A stretch of DNA of 64,000 nt from Xiphias gladius (GCF_016859285.1 NC_053420.1:30698545-30762544); one strand, 5' to 3'. Positions 13,976 through 25,933 are shown, numbered from the stretch's first letter. Notes: generated from the sequence alone by a model not told the origin. Numbers and translations: made by a program.

Positions 13976-15509
13976 ACAACATTATTGAACTGGCAGGCAG
14001 GCAGGCAAACGTGAGGTGATCCTGGAAAACATTACACAAGGAAAACTCAGAATGAGTAGCGATTGATACCAAACTGAAGCAAGAATATGGTGAAGATCCA
14101 GGTTAGATATATTTTAGCTATAGCATACACACATATACACGACACACGTCATTGTCACTACCATGACTCCAGTTTATTCCTTGTGCTTCTAGTTTTTTTT
14201 CCTTTTCCCCTGTGTTTTAAATATATATACACATTCACCATTCAACTACAACATTTAAACTGGTAACTATTTTAATGTTGAAGCTGATCGGTGTATATCG
14301 CCAGCAAATCTTTCAACAAACTAAAGCCATACACAACACAATACAGCCATACAACTTAATAAAAACTCACCAACAGTGAGAGCAATGGGTTAAAATTGAG
14401 ATATCTCCACCTTGAATGGACTGGCTAAAAAAAAACGACAAAACCAGTTAAGAAGCAAAGTGCTATCTTCTGCCCAGCAATTCTGGAGATCAGTGAAAAG
14501 CACCAGTTGACAATCTGTAATTTAAGGACAGAATGTTTTAAGGATTATGATGATATTTTTTCCTTAACAATTTCCAAGTATTGGTGTGATTAAATGATTA
14601 CAAATGGTTGCCTATACTTTTTGGTCTATTCTGAAGGACAGAAATGGCAGCTGTGATGCCCGCTTCACCAGTTGTCTCTTCTGGTGATTTTGTGCAATTT
14701 AACACATCACTGATGTTGAAAATGAAAATCGGAAGTTACAAATACTTGCAACAGATGGCAAAAAACAAAAGACAACACAGAGCCCCCCAGGTGCTAAGTC
14801 AAAATAAATATTTTTATTCATTCTACATCACATAACTGACTTCAAATACCAGTTGTCTGTCATGCCTGCATGATGGCAATATTATGTCCTAAGAACAAAA
14901 TAAAAAAAATAAAAAATGACTTATGTCAGTGGTCCTTTGTCAATCTGATAGTTTTCTTATATCCATCCTGGCACAAATACTGAGTAGTAAATGTGTGCCT
15001 ATCCTTACATTCCAGCTTCTGCTTTAGTAAAAATATAGCTTGGAACAATACCTACTGACAGTGTGCAGTATTAGGGGTTCAACTTTTGTACATAGTTGTT
15101 GTATCCCTTCTGCAATTCCACAAGTTCCCTTATATAACTTCCTAAAGCACCTACTCAATCCTTTTGTCTCCATTTCATATTAACTATCAAAAGTATTTAA
15201 ACAAAACACTGATTCATTTTTAAGGGCTTTTCTTCAATGACGTTTATATATAATAAATATAAATATACATCTACATATATTATAATACATTTAAATATAT
15301 ATAATTTTTGGCATTTACACTTTTTGCAATGTGTAAACGACATGTTGATGTGTGATGTAATATCAGTCAAAAAGTATGACAATAAGAAAATAGTTAAGTA
15401 TGTAAAGATTATTTATAATGCGCCTTTTGAAACAAGAGTTACAAGGTGCTGTACAATAAAAACAGAAAAGAAACTAGAACTAGACCAGACAGTTAAAAAC
15501 AGCAAAACA
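13976..15509. other. Intergenic, AT-rich with hairpin element
   Basis: No coding exon recognised. It contains the hairpin relic at 14228-14297 and a very AT-rich stretch at 15240-15310. Confidence 0.45.
14228..14297. mobile_element. Hairpin relic of a Tc1-like or MITE terminus
   Basis: Imperfect inverted arms around AACTGGTAACTATT end in GCTGATCGGTGTATA. This is the same terminal word family as at 4337-4381 and 43073-43135. Confidence 0.6.
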
Positions 15510-15514
15510 GAAAG

Positions 15515-15952
15515 TGCCATGTCCTGTCCTCCCCTTTTTCTTCCTTTGGTTGCAGTATTTCCTGTTTTATTTTGGTGCCACTAACTGTCCCTCTCGCTTC
15601 AGATCTCACTTCCTGCTCTTATGTGTTTCCCCCCAATGTGGTTTTCTGCCCCGCCCTCATTGTCTCCCCGCTCCTAGTGTATTTAGTCTCTGTGCTTCCT
15701 TTGCTCTGTGCCAAATCATCTTTGTTCCCCTGACGATTGTTCCAGCCATTTTTCCTCGTGTTGCGTTTGTTTTTCCTTTGCTAGTTAGGTGAACTTGCCT
15801 TTGCCTCATCCCTTTTGGTTTTCTCTGCCTGAGTGTTTTGCCTACCTGTGTATTGACCTGTTTTTTCATTAAAACTCAGATTTTTGGAACCCTGTTTTTG
15901 GCTCCTGTGTCACGCTATTAAGTCGTATGCTTTGTGGTTACCAGTTGTTACA
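15515..15952 (+). repeat. Solo LTR of a Ty3/gypsy element with target duplication
   Basis: The block begins TGCCATGTCC and ends GTTACA (TG...CA termini). It is flanked by the identical 5-base duplication GAAAG at 15510-15514 and 15953-15957. Internal words match the minus-strand LTR at 10327-10742. This is the signature of LTR-LTR recombination after insertion. The 92-codon frame inside is chance. Confidence 0.9.
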
Positions 15953-16009
15953 GAAAGTAACTATGTAAAACATTTTTTTTTAATTAAACCTGCACAGAAG
16001 GAAAACACA

Positions 16010-16640
16010 CTACTAAATAATGTGCTTACGAAACAAGTGAGTTTTTAACAGCTTCTTGAAACTATCCACTGACTCTGTGTTTCTTAGCGCTAAGGGAGGA
16101 CATTTCCCAAAAGTGGGAGTTACAACTGCAAAAGCTCGGTCACCCTTAGCTTTTCGCCTAGTTTTTGGGACAGCCAGAAGGCCTTGGTCAGAAGACCTGA
16201 GAGATCCCAGTGATCTCATGTAAAGTGGGGCCAGTCCATGTAATGCTTTATAGATGATTAAGAGAATATTAAAATCACTTCTGCACTCAATGGGTAGCCA
16301 ATGTAGAATGGCCGATAATGGTGTAATGTGTGACCTACGTCATGTCTTGGTTAAAAGTTTACTGGCCGCATTTTGGATCAACTGGAGCTGAGACACAGAA
16401 GTGTGATGGAGTGGTGAACAGTGCATTGCAATAATCATGTCGGGAGGAAACAAAAAAATTAATGATTTTTTTCCAGATCCCGAAAAAATAATACAGATTT
16501 GATTTTAGCAAAGTTTCTTAGTTGAAAGAAACAGGATTGGACTACTTTCTTTACATGCAGCTCAAACTTCATGTGTTGGTCCAAAATGACTCCTAGGTTT
16601 TTTTGAGGCTTGCTTAACATTTGAAACATTCCAAAAGACT
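16010..16640 (-). mobile_element. L2-type LINE C-terminal fragment and linked repeat
   Basis: The minus-strand frame 16219-16013 reads SSDQGLLAVPKTRRKAKGDR, then FKKLLKTHLF. This is the familiar C-terminus of fish L2/CR1-like reverse transcriptases. The adjoining 16220-16640 sequence (AATGGGTAGCCAATGTAGAA, then GCATTGCAATAATC) is a repeat often found beside such fragments in fish. Confidence 0.7.
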
Positions 16641-16739
16641 AATAAACTGCTGTATTTTATCAGAAAAGCTCTGAGAACTAATAATAAGGACTTCTGTTTC
16701 ATCAGGGTTAAGCTGGAATGTTATCGCACATTCAGTCCT

Positions 16740-16990
16740 TCATAGCTATTAAGCAGTTTTGCAAAGTTTGAACGAGAAGTACAGCTGCGTATCGTCCAGA
16801 TAAGTGGTAACCTCAGGAGCATCAGGAGAACGATGGACAAGTGGAAGGGTCCTACAAAACTGTGTCCTGAATGGCTGCACTGAGATCAGTAATCCATTTG
16901 GACTGTCCCCGTTAAGGTCAGCAATCTTTTTGTTTGCTTTCTGGAGAATCAAACATTCCCAACTGGTTCTCAATCCCGCCCGCGCCGCCT
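16740..16990 (-). mobile_element. L2-type LINE RT scrap
   Basis: The minus-strand frame contains YLDDTQLYFSF, a variant of the RT catalytic YADDTQLY motif of L2/CR1 LINEs. Surrounding residues are decayed. Confidence 0.55.
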
Positions 16991-17189
16991 CATCTAAAAA
17001 ATCCAGGAATTGCCCCGATTACAGTTGAACATGCACATAGAGAGAAAATAAAGATACCTGTACCTCTCTACCTCTACCTTCATCTCTTATGCACAAAGAA
17101 AAATAAATAATTTGTTTAATAAACCCAGAGCAGATCAGTCTAGAATTACCACTAGAATTACCACTTCACGGTTGTACGCCTCTGCCAAC

Positions 17190-17455
17190 CAGTCAAGTTG
17201 TGGTTTACATTCATGTCTGTCCAGACTCATGTAATATACACAGTGAAGGCATTATTAGCATAGGAATTCTTGAGTTATGGCCAAAAAAGGTGTTTTGTGA
17301 GGTCACAGTGACCTTGACTTTTGACCTTTTTCCACCAAATCCTAATTCCTTGAGTCCAGGTGGACGTTTGTGCCAAATTTTAAGAAATTCCCTCCAGATA
17401 GTCCTGAGATATTGCATTCAGGAGAATGGGACAGCCAGCATTTTGCAAGATAAAT
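17190..17455 (+). repeat. Expander-like teleost repeat
   Basis: Contains the phrases CACAGTGACCTTGACTTTTG, CCTTGAGTCCAGGTGGACGT and GTGCCAAATTTTAAGAAATT, which are characteristic of the very abundant teleost repeat linked to the RTE-type Expander retrotransposon. It carries the nuclear-receptor-like palindrome at 17300-17314. Confidence 0.7.
17300..17314. promoter_or_regulatory. Exact oestrogen-response-element-like palindrome
   Basis: The bases AGGTCACAGTGACCT match the ERE consensus (AGGTCA, three bases, TGACCT) with no mismatch. A TTGACTTTTGACC half-site cluster follows. Because it lies in a dispersed repeat, function at this locus is not implied. Confidence 0.45.
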
Positions 17456-17892
17456 AAATATCTAGAGAAACGCTTTACAGACAGCATGTGTCCTAATAGT
17501 AACTAAAGAGAAGCCCAACTAATGTCCTGTCATTCAATGCTTGTGTTGGTTGTTATAAAACAGGCAGCAAAATTAATTTTCTTTCAAAGTTACATAATGA
17601 AACTGATGCAAATGTATAACTCAATTCGCTGTGAGCGTCCATTGTGCTCTAAACATCATTAATTAAGGCTTTAAAAGATAAAGAAATTTTAAACTCCATC
17701 TGTTATGTAGCCTATGAGAGAAAAAAAAAATTACCGTCTTATATGATAATTTTTAATTCACCACTGCTCTCTCTCTCTCTCTACTCCCCAAATATCGCAC
17801 AACCACGGGGTTCTTTCGGTAAACCCTGCAAGATTAGACTTTGGAACTGCGAGAAGTGCTTTTCCTTCTGACCTCAGTGTGCCCCCTTGTAC

Positions 17893-18404
17893 TTATGGGC
17901 TCAGCAGGTCAGAGATATAGCTTGGAGCTGATCCAGTTAATCTTGTGTATGAGATTAGTAAAATTTTGAACTGTATCCTGGAAGCAATGAGAAGCCATAA
18001 AAAAATTATGCTAAGGTTGGGGTCATGTGCTCCCTTCTCGTAATTCCAGTTCAGAGTCAAGCAGCAGTATTTTGGACTAACTGGAGCAGAGACTAACATC
18101 AGTTGCTAACAAAAGGTCACTTGATACACGAAGCAAAGCTGTCTCTGTGCTATGCTCAGGCCTTAAAACCAGATTTGATTTTCTCAAACTGATAGTTGGA
18201 ACTCATATAATTCATCAGTTGGATATAAATCACCTTTTCTGCGACCTTTGAAAGAATAGGTAGTAAGAACATAGGGCTTGAGGCTTGGCTTTTTAGGCAG
18301 CAGGTGGACCAGATCCAGAAGCAAGAGAGGAGTTCATTTGACATGTGTTGACCTATACTCCCAATTGCCTCTTTTAACTGTAGGTAGTGGGTGGAGGAGT
18401 TCAT
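17893..18404 (-). mobile_element. L2-type LINE relic, two RT fragments
   Basis: The frame 18404-18156 contains LPILSKVAEKVIYIQLMNYM and FEKIKSGFKA, the N-terminal RT motif of L2/Rex-like LINEs. The frame 18099-17893 contains SRIQFKILLISYTRLTGSAP and SYISDLLSP, the C-terminal RT region. The middle of the RT is deleted and neither part is intact. Confidence 0.78.
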
Positions 18405-18659
18405 ATGGGAAACAATATTAATTCATTTTCATCCTAATGATGGCCTCCTCCATTTGCATCGACACCTCTTTGGACCACATATTGAGAGTTCCCATGCGCA
18501 GCTACCAAATGCAAATTTAACACTTGACATCAGCTCTAGACCTTTTATCTGCTTCATTTGTCATGAAAAAATGAGGGGACAGACAACATCCGTCCATGAA
18601 ACTGACTGTCAGTCAATTGTCCAATTATGTATGGGACTATGTATATGTAAATGTTCCTA

Positions 18660-18693
<34 letters not shown>

Positions 18694-18726
18694 CACATAT
18701 ATACATATACATACACACACACACAC
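18660..18726. repeat. TC / TA / CA low-complexity tract
   Basis: (TC)n, (TA)n and (CA)n runs in succession. The apparent open frames over it are composition artefacts. Confidence 0.9.
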
Positions 18727-19080
18727 TGTGCAGTGTAGCATGTTCCATTTTGGTTCCAGTTCCTGGTTTTCAAAATACCTGGATTCATTTAACTCTAAGA
18801 ATGTTGTGCTGCCTGCAAACGTTCTGCTCTACTTCTCTGGTGAGACTATCTCACTGATCATGTCGGGTTAGTTTAAGCAGTTGATTCTCTCAAATTATTT
18901 TTACAATATAAATAAAGGTTAAGAATTCTGAATCAGAGTAGAGCTGCAACTAAAGATTATTTTCGTTGTTGATTCATCTGCTGATTATTTCCTGGATTAA
19001 CAGGTGAATCATTGGGTCTACTCAACACCAGAGAAAAGTAAAAAGACAACATTGACTAAATGGTTTTCCTCCTGACTGAC

Positions 19081-20198
19081 TCATAAGATGTGTCTGGTTA
19101 ACTGTATTGTAACTTTTGGACATTTCAGCCGAAGTTCCTGCTCTACAGCTTCACTGCTTTTCTTACCGGGACACCTGTGGTTTTTGAGGTGCGACAACAA
19201 ACTAAATTTTTTCTCACATACACTGCAACTAAATGGTTTTTCTCCTGTGTGGATTTTCTTGTGTTTATTCAGATTTCCTTTTTCACTAAACCTTTTGCCA
19301 CAAAGTGAGCAAGTAAATGGTTTCTCTCCAGTGTGGACTCTCATGTGTCTGACTAGTGTCCCTCTTTCATTGTACCTTTTCTTACACACTGAGCAGCTGA
19401 AAGGCTTTTCTCCAGTATGAATTCTCATGTGTGCAGCTAATGTTCCACTCTGGGTGAAGTTTTTACCACAAACTAAGCAGCTGAAAGGCTTCTCTCCGGT
19501 GTGTTTTCTCATGTGTATGTGCAAACTTCCCTTTTGCCTAAATGTCTTACCACACTCAGTGCAGTCAAATGGCCTCTCCCCTGTGTGACATGTGATGTGT
19601 CTTTGCAGAGCCGTGTTGTGTTTGAATGTTTTGCTACACGCTGGGCATTTATAGAGTTTTTTCTGATTATGAGATCTCTTATTAGACACAGTGTCACTCT
19701 CTTTCCTTGTGTCTGAAAATGGCTGATCTGATCTGATCATGTGGTTCCAGTCACCATCTAAGACTTCAGTCTCAGTTTTAAAACACTGTGAAAGGAAAAA
19801 CTGACCATCGCTGGTCGCTTTTAAAAATCCAGCTACATCCAAGTCAAAGGTTGGTTCTAATCCTCCACACTCCTCTCCAGCAGTTCCGGCTTTGATCTGT
19901 TGAGCTGGTCTGGTAGCTGGAGGATCTGCCTCCTTGTTCTCCTCGGTTAGGCTTTGGTGGAGCTGTGATAACTGAGGCTTCTCTTCATCGTCTTCACTCT
20001 TCATCGAGACAGGAGGGAAGTGGAACTCTGGGATATCTGTCGCCTCCGGCCTTTGGAACTGTTGTCCCTCGTGACTAGTCCACACGTCCTCTGGTTCCTC
20101 TTTAATGTGTGGGGGCTTTGTGGTCTCCTGGTCCAGACTGGGGCGCCCCGGGGGAATCTTTGCATTGACAATCAGTGGCTGGATGTCCTGACACCCAC
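19081..20198 (-). CDS. Zinc-finger gene, coding exon 2 (acidic region and fingers)
   Basis: Opens after the acceptor TATCTCAG with GGCQDIQPLIVNAKIPPGRP, which matches the usual exon 2 start of this family. It continues to a TGA at 19083-19081. All six fingers are on this exon. No internal stop or frameshift. Confidence 0.93.
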
Positions 20199-21284
20199 CT
20201 GAGATACAAACATATAGGACATCATGTAAAAACTGAAAAGTTCAGGAGTATTTCTTTAGGACTGCTGTTTTCTAAAATATGACTTTTAGTGCTGAAAAGG
20301 GGCTCATTTCTTCACACCATGGTTGCCTGGATTTTTATTACACCAGACAAACACTGAATGTGAAGTGTATATCGAAACTTCTGCTAGACTCTGCAATTTG
20401 TGGCTCAAGACAAGATGCTGACTATTAAAAGTGATGGACAATTCACCGGGAATTTACACGTCTGCATCTCTTCAATCTCACTGTTTTCGTCCACGAATAT
20501 CAGGATCAAAAAGTTTATTATTCTGACCAAACAGAAATTTGATGCTGGCACCTTCCTAGTGAGCGAAATGTTTATAGCGCCACCTATTTTCTATTAAAAT
20601 CGCCCTACCTATGGCGCAAATTCAGCCCAGCAACGAACGCTGTTGATATCAGAGTAAGGACACCGACTGGTGTTGCCTGACTGCAAGTTGAAGAAGCTGC
20701 TGGAGGTAGCTCCTGTTGCCTAGCCACCAGCCACTGCCGTTGCCTAGCTACCAGTAGGCAGTATCAATCATTTTAGTGAGAGTCATCCCACGGGCTCCAG
20801 CTTTCTCTTGTCGTGGTCAATCCTCCGACCCTAACCTGGCTTTGGCTTTTTTTTTTTAAACTTTTTTGTAATAAAAAAGTTATAATGTAATGTAATAAAA
20901 CCCCCTTCAGTATGTTGGGGAGGGTAGAACGGTAGCAAACATCCCTCGGGTCCGACTGATCCCCAGGGCTGCGACTTACCACTCGTTTCATTATTGACGA
21001 ATCTGCCGATTGTTTTCTTGCTTAACGAGTTTCTTGTCCGGTCTGTCAAACATCAGAAACTAGTGAGGAAAGTACATCAGAATGTTGGAGCTACTTCACA
21101 GACCTGTCTGGTTGTTTAAGGCCGCCCCGATGCCGGGCTGTCGCCCAGCCTCCAGCAGCCTGCGCTGGCGATCGATCTCCTCCTCGTACTCGCTTATCGT
21201 TCTTTCGAACGCCCCGATTATTTCCTCTACGGCCGCAGTCAGTCGCTGACTGACGAACGCTCTCAGTAACTGGATGGTGGACAT
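19081..21284 (-). CDS. C2H2 zinc-finger protein, teleost two-exon type
   Basis: Two coding exons on the minus strand: 21284-21104 and 20198-19081, joined in phase 1 with a GT donor at 21103 and a CTCAG acceptor. The product is 432 residues. Residues 1-60 form the conserved N-terminus of the large teleost zinc-finger family (MSTIQLLRAFVSQRLTAAVE, then FERTISEYEEEIDRQRRLLE). The middle is acidic and rich in E, D, Q and P, with PHIKEEPEDVW and KSEDDEEKPQLSQLHQSLTE. Residues about 244-402 hold five canonical C2H2 fingers with TGEKPF linkers and a sixth in which the last histidine is replaced (HLKNHRC). It is probably a nuclear sequence-specific DNA-binding regulator. Target and orthologue cannot be told from sequence. 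The ATG at 21284 is preferred over an in-frame upstream one at 21353 because family members start at MS-x-x-Q-LR. A broken relative lies at 24.8-32.6 kb. Confidence 0.92.
20199..21103 (-). other. Intron of the zinc-finger gene
   Basis: A 905-bp intron with GT-AG ends. It includes a short direct repeat of GTTGCCTAGC-like words near 20723-20750. No exon-like sequence seen. Confidence 0.7.
21104..21284 (-). CDS. Zinc-finger gene, coding exon 1
   Basis: Sixty codons plus one base, ending CAGACAG before donor GTCTGTG. It encodes the amphipathic, probably coiled-coil N-terminal module shared by teleost C2H2 genes. Upstream sequence near 21450-21490 contains TACCGCCACCTTCTG, a word that recurs upstream of the orphan exon at 32.4-32.65 kb. 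Confidence 0.88.
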
Positions 21285-22549
21285 CCTGAGGGGACAGCCG
21301 GCGTTGACCGGGGAAGAATGGGCAAATCCGATCACCAGGACGGAGGTCCCCACCCGAAGGCTGCGCTTCCTGACTGCAGCGTTCGAGAAGCGTTCGTTTC
21401 TTCCACTTCATCGTTTTGTTTAATGGCGGTTGGCAAACAGCTTCTAGGTGGACTACCGCCACCTTCTGGATTGGAGTGTGCATCACAACAGTTAATGTAC
21501 TAACACATCAAATTTTCCTTATAATCCCTGTACCTCCTAAAAATCTGAAAACATCTCCTCTGCAACATTTCTCTGATACCTCAATACCCCGTGACATTTG
21601 ATTCCTTGGCAGTGCAAATGTATGTACTGTATCTGACTCCCTGGTTGATATCGAGGACACATAGGCAGTGCTAACAAGAGGCTGGGGAATGCTAGGCCTC
21701 CTCAAAACGATCATGGAAATAATACGATTATGAATGACTTATGTGGATGCAGTAGCTCGCAGATTATTTTGGTGAGAGAGGGCGAGCGAGCAAGAGAGAC
21801 AGCTGAGCAGAAGCCAGAGGCCTCAAGTTTCTGATTCTAACAACCAATGCAAGCAGCGCTCCGACCGTTTTCCAAATTGGTTTTGCCCGTCTGGTTGTTT
21901 TGGTGCACAGGTGAAAGCAGAGGGATAAACAGGTGGGGGGGGGGGTTATTCAGATGAAGCAGTGCAAAGCGAGTTGTTGGCGTTGCTGTGCTGAGAATAG
22001 ATGTCACCGAACCACGTCTGTTTCTAAGCCTGAATCATTCAGTGATGCTGTCGACAAGAGCAAACTAAATTCTTTCAGAAAATGCACAGAAATGACAGAA
22101 TAATGCTTCAAATATAAATCAAGTATATTTAATCAAATGCTCCCCAGCCAATAAATGCGTTTACATCAGCATAAAAAATCTAAAGGTGAATGTGGTTGAA
22201 GCAGCAATGTACTCTGCATGGATTTAGAAATGAACATGACATTAGCTGTTGTCCAGAGCCGCTCCCCACTGTATGAAAAGCTTCTCCTTCAGCCATCTGA
22301 AGGCAGCAGTAAACACGTGTTCATTCATCTGCAGCCTCTGTACGCTTCAGACTGGTCGGCTAGAGCTCGGCATTCTGCCTGTTATGCAGGAGACAGCGGG
22401 AGACACATATTGGTCTTTACACCTGAAAATCTAAAAGCCAATTCCAGTGCCTATGCCTCCACTTTCTCTATTACCTGTTGTAACTTCTCAAGTACAAACT
22501 CTTCCCCTTTTCCCCATAACCCCACCATCTGCAAATAATGAAATCCTAA

Positions 22550-23100
22550 TAGACTTATATACACTGCTACATATTTACTTTTTCATAACAGAAACCAATA
22601 GTGGGTTCCATTTTCTACTAAATAATTCCTACTAAAATCTTGTTCTATTTTTACTGAGATCGTCATTTTAGTTAAAAAACTTTTAATCCATCCATACATT
22701 TTTCCCCGTATTACCATTTGATGCAGCTGGATTATTAACCCCTCTTTCCACATCATGTCATATGCTTTTTCAACATCAAAATATACTGCCACTACTGTCT
22801 ACACTCTGATAACTCAAGCCTTCCTAACTTCATGTTCTAAACGCAGAGCAGGATCTATTGTGCTACTTCCTAAATCCACTTTGATAACATTTGAATTCTC
22901 CTTTCATTTCTAAATCATAAACTAACCTTTAATATTTTAAACTGGTTCCAATGTGCTTCCTCAAATTTCCATCTCCCTTCTCTTTCATCCTGTTCTGTAT
23001 CACTGTCTATTTCTATATTAACAGATATTGAATAGTGATCACTACCCACAGTGCCTCCTTTCAAATTACCTCCAAGTACTTGTATGTACCTGTATGGTAG
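22550..23100 (-). mobile_element. LINE reverse-transcriptase fragment
   Basis: The minus-strand frame 22792-22583 reads AVYFDVEKAYDMMWKEGLII, then YGWIKSFL and VENGTHY, the fingers-and-palm region of a jockey/CR1-like RT. Upstream minus-strand sequence to about 23.1 kb is LINE-like but broken. Confidence 0.65.
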
Positions 23101-23469
23101 TCCAACTTAAATGGTAAATGGACTGCACTTATATGTGCTTTTCTAGTCTTAAAGCAATTACACTACTGTAAAGTTCTTTTAATCTAATACAGCTCATTAC
23201 AAGTCCTACACATAATAGTGGCCATATTTTGGATTTGGTTTTTAATCATGGTGTTAATATTGGTACATTTAATTCTGTTACCCTCTATGTATTTGACCAA
23301 TTATGTATTACATTTGATAGTGTCCTCCAGTGTGAGTCAGTAAATCAGCCACAGATGTCACATTCTGGCATCCTTAATGAAGACACTCCTTCTCTTCCAT
23401 TCTTTCCAGTAATATTATAACCAATGCATTAGATGTTGATAATATGGTTCACCATTTTAACTCTGTCCT

Positions 23470-24560
23470 GCTGGAAGGTGAAACTTTTGAGGTCCTGAGC
23501 GATCTGGACCAGGTTTTCATTGAAGATATCTCTGTACTTTGCTCCATTCAGCTTTCCCTAAACCCTGACCAGTCTCCCTGTCCCTGCCGCTGAAGAACAC
23601 CTCCACATTATGATCCTGCCACCACCATGCTTCATTGTTGGGATGGTGTTGGGCAGGTGATGAGCGGTGCCTGGTTTCTTCCAGACATGATGCTTAGAAT
23701 TGAGGCCAAACTGTTGAATCTTGTTTCTCATAGTCTGAGAGTCCTTTAGGTGCTTTTTTTTTGCAAACTCCAAGAAGCTTTCGTGTGTCTTTCACTGAGG
23801 AGAGGCTTCCATCAGTCCACTCTGCCATAAAATCCAGATTGGTGCAGTGCTGCAGTGATGGTTGTCCATCTGGAAGTTTCTCCCATCTCCACACAGGATC
23901 TCTGAAACTCATCCAAAGTGACCATCGGGTTCTTGGTCACCTCTCTTACCAAGCCCTTCTCCCCCGATTGCTCAGTTTGCAGCAGCTCTAGGAAGACTCC
24001 TGGTTGTTCTAGGCTTCTTCCATGTAAGAATTACGAAGGCCACTGTGCTCTTGCGAACCTTCAGTGCAGCAGAATTTTTTGTAGCCTTCCCCAGATCTGT
24101 GCCTCGACAAAATCTTGCATCAGAGCTCTGCAGGAAGTTACTACAACCTCATGGCTTGGTTTTTGCTCTGCTACGCATCGTCAGCTTTGAGACCTTATAT
24201 AGACAGGTGTGTGCCTTTCCAAACCATGTCCAATCTATTGAATTTACCACAGGTGGACTCCAATCAAGGTGCAGAAACATCTCAGAAACGATCGAGAGAA
24301 ATGGGAGGCACCTGAGCTAAATTTCAGGTGTCATAGCAAAGGGTCTGAATAATTATGTCAATGTGATATTTCAGTTTTTCCTTTGTAACAAATTTGCAAA
24401 AATGTCTATAATTCTGTTTTTCCTATGTCATTATGAGGTTTTGAGTATAGTTTGATAAAAGGAAATGAATTTAAATGATTTCAGCAGAAGGCTGCACCAT
24501 AACAAAATGTGAAAAAAGAGAAGGGGTCTGAATATTTTCTAACTGCACTGTACTCTATGA
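23470..24560 (-). mobile_element. Tc1-like transposon, decayed, near full length
   Basis: On the minus strand the frame 23773-23558 contains HVWKKPGTAHHLPNTIPTMK and HGGGRIIMW, the catalytic-core signature of Tc1 transposases, with several lesions. The frame 23912-23694 is the preceding segment out of register. The end near 24500-24555 (ACAAAATGTGAAAAAAGAGA, then AATATTTTCTAACTGCACTG) is a typical fish Tc1 terminus. Confidence 0.82.
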
Positions 24561-24757
24561 ACAACCGTGATTTCACGAAGACTTCCCATAGTGAACTGCT
24601 CAGTAGGATATGAGCTGAGGGAAAACTGTGTAACATTTACAATGCACTTTTGGCAGTTCCATGTTGTTCTTTCCACAACCATTCGAATGTTTTAAGGTGG
24701 ATGTTAAGAAATTCATAGTGGGAAGTTTGTATTACTTCTGAATAATCCTGCAGTCCT

Positions 24758-24803
24758 GCAACTAGCAGTAAAACTGCAGCTCTGCAGTTTTACTGCTAGT
24801 TGC
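24758..24803. repeat. Perfect 22-bp inverted repeat with 2-base loop
   Basis: The arms 24758-24779 and 24782-24803 are exact reverse complements around CT. It sits at the 3' end of the zinc-finger relic. Confidence 0.95.
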
Positions 24804-25565
24804 TGCTGTTACCAACACACTCTTGGGTTTTGAGCTGTAATTTCTGAGTGAATCTTCTGTCACAGACCCTCCCAGTGAATGGTTTAACCCTCCTGTGGCG
24901 CATCATATGCTGTTTGAAAGGTGCACAGTGACTAAAGCATTCACCACAATCTGAGCACCTAAAGGGTTTCTCTCCTGTGTGGACTTTCAACATGACTTCA
25001 AATCAATGCTCTGCTAAAATGTTCCAAAGTAAGGTTTCTGCCTTGCGTGGCCTTTCTCATATATCACCAATTCTGACTTACTGCAAAAATGTTTCTCCCA
25101 AAATAAACAGCTGAAAGGTATCCACATTTTCCCTGCATTAAATCTATTCAAGTCATCCTTGTCCTTAATCTCTGGTTCAGAACAGTCTAAATTGCGGTCA
25201 TCACTTGGTGCTTTTGCATCACTGGCAGGTTCTGATCCTTCACAGTCCTCTCCATCAGCTATTGTTTCCATCTGATCAGCTTGGCTCTTGGCTGGAGGAT
25301 CTGCCTCTGTGTTCTCCTCAGTATGGCTTTGATGAAGCTGTGATAACTGAGGATTCTCTTTATCATCTTCACTTTTCACAGAGATGAGTGGGAATAGGAA
25401 ATCTAGGATATAAACACTCTCCAGCCCTTGGAGCTGCTCTCCTTCCTGACTGGACCAGACTTCCTCATGTTCCTTTTTAATGTGTGGGGGCTCTTGTTAG
25501 CTGACTCGGCCTAATCCCCTGCTGCTCGGGGGGAATCTTTACATTTTCAGTCAGAGAAGGGACAT
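24796..25565 (-). pseudogene. Decayed C2H2 zinc-finger exon
   Basis: After a plausible acceptor (TTTTCCCTGCAG, exon starting at 25565) the minus strand reads DVPSLTENVKIPP, resembling the exon 2 start of the intact gene. A frameshift follows before PHIKKEHEEVW. The frame 25379-25014 is homologous to the acidic region of the intact gene (KSEDDKENPQLSQLHQSHTE). It ends at a stop, and the next piece (24993-24796) resumes in another frame with VHTGEKPFRC. Only one canonical finger survives (CSDCGECFSHCAPFKQHMMR, then H). The rest is missing or mutated. At least two frameshifts and one stop make it non-functional. It is most likely a tandem duplicate of the gene at 19.1-21.3 kb. Confidence 0.88.
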
Positions 25566-25933
25566 CTGCAGGGAAAAGTGTTCAAATACACGAACATGAG
25601 TTCCTTCATGTTAACCCCAGCCTGATAAGATTATTTCAGGATTATTTCACATTACGTATGTCCATCAGCCTTAGTGTCTTTTCACTTCCCTTCACCCTCT
25701 TAAAATAGTTCTCACCAATTTGGCACTCTACTCATTCAACCATGTCAGACTTACCACAAATTAAAAACGGATCAAAATTGATGCACCAGAACCAAAAATT
25801 TACTTTTCCATTCCATGCATTCTTCTTCCATGTCAAATTTTCTGATTTCTATTTTCTGATTATTATATTTCTGATTTTCTGATTAATCACAACTTTTACA
25901 TGAATGATCCAATATTGATTCTTAAAATCCAGA

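Noticed and set aside
15237..15792. Overlapping plus-strand frames of 115 and 92 codons
   Set aside because: They cross an AT-rich region and the solo LTR; composition and boundaries explain them.
18554..18857. Several open frames with Tyr-Ile and His-Thr repeats
   Set aside because: Frames over the TC/TA/CA low-complexity tract.
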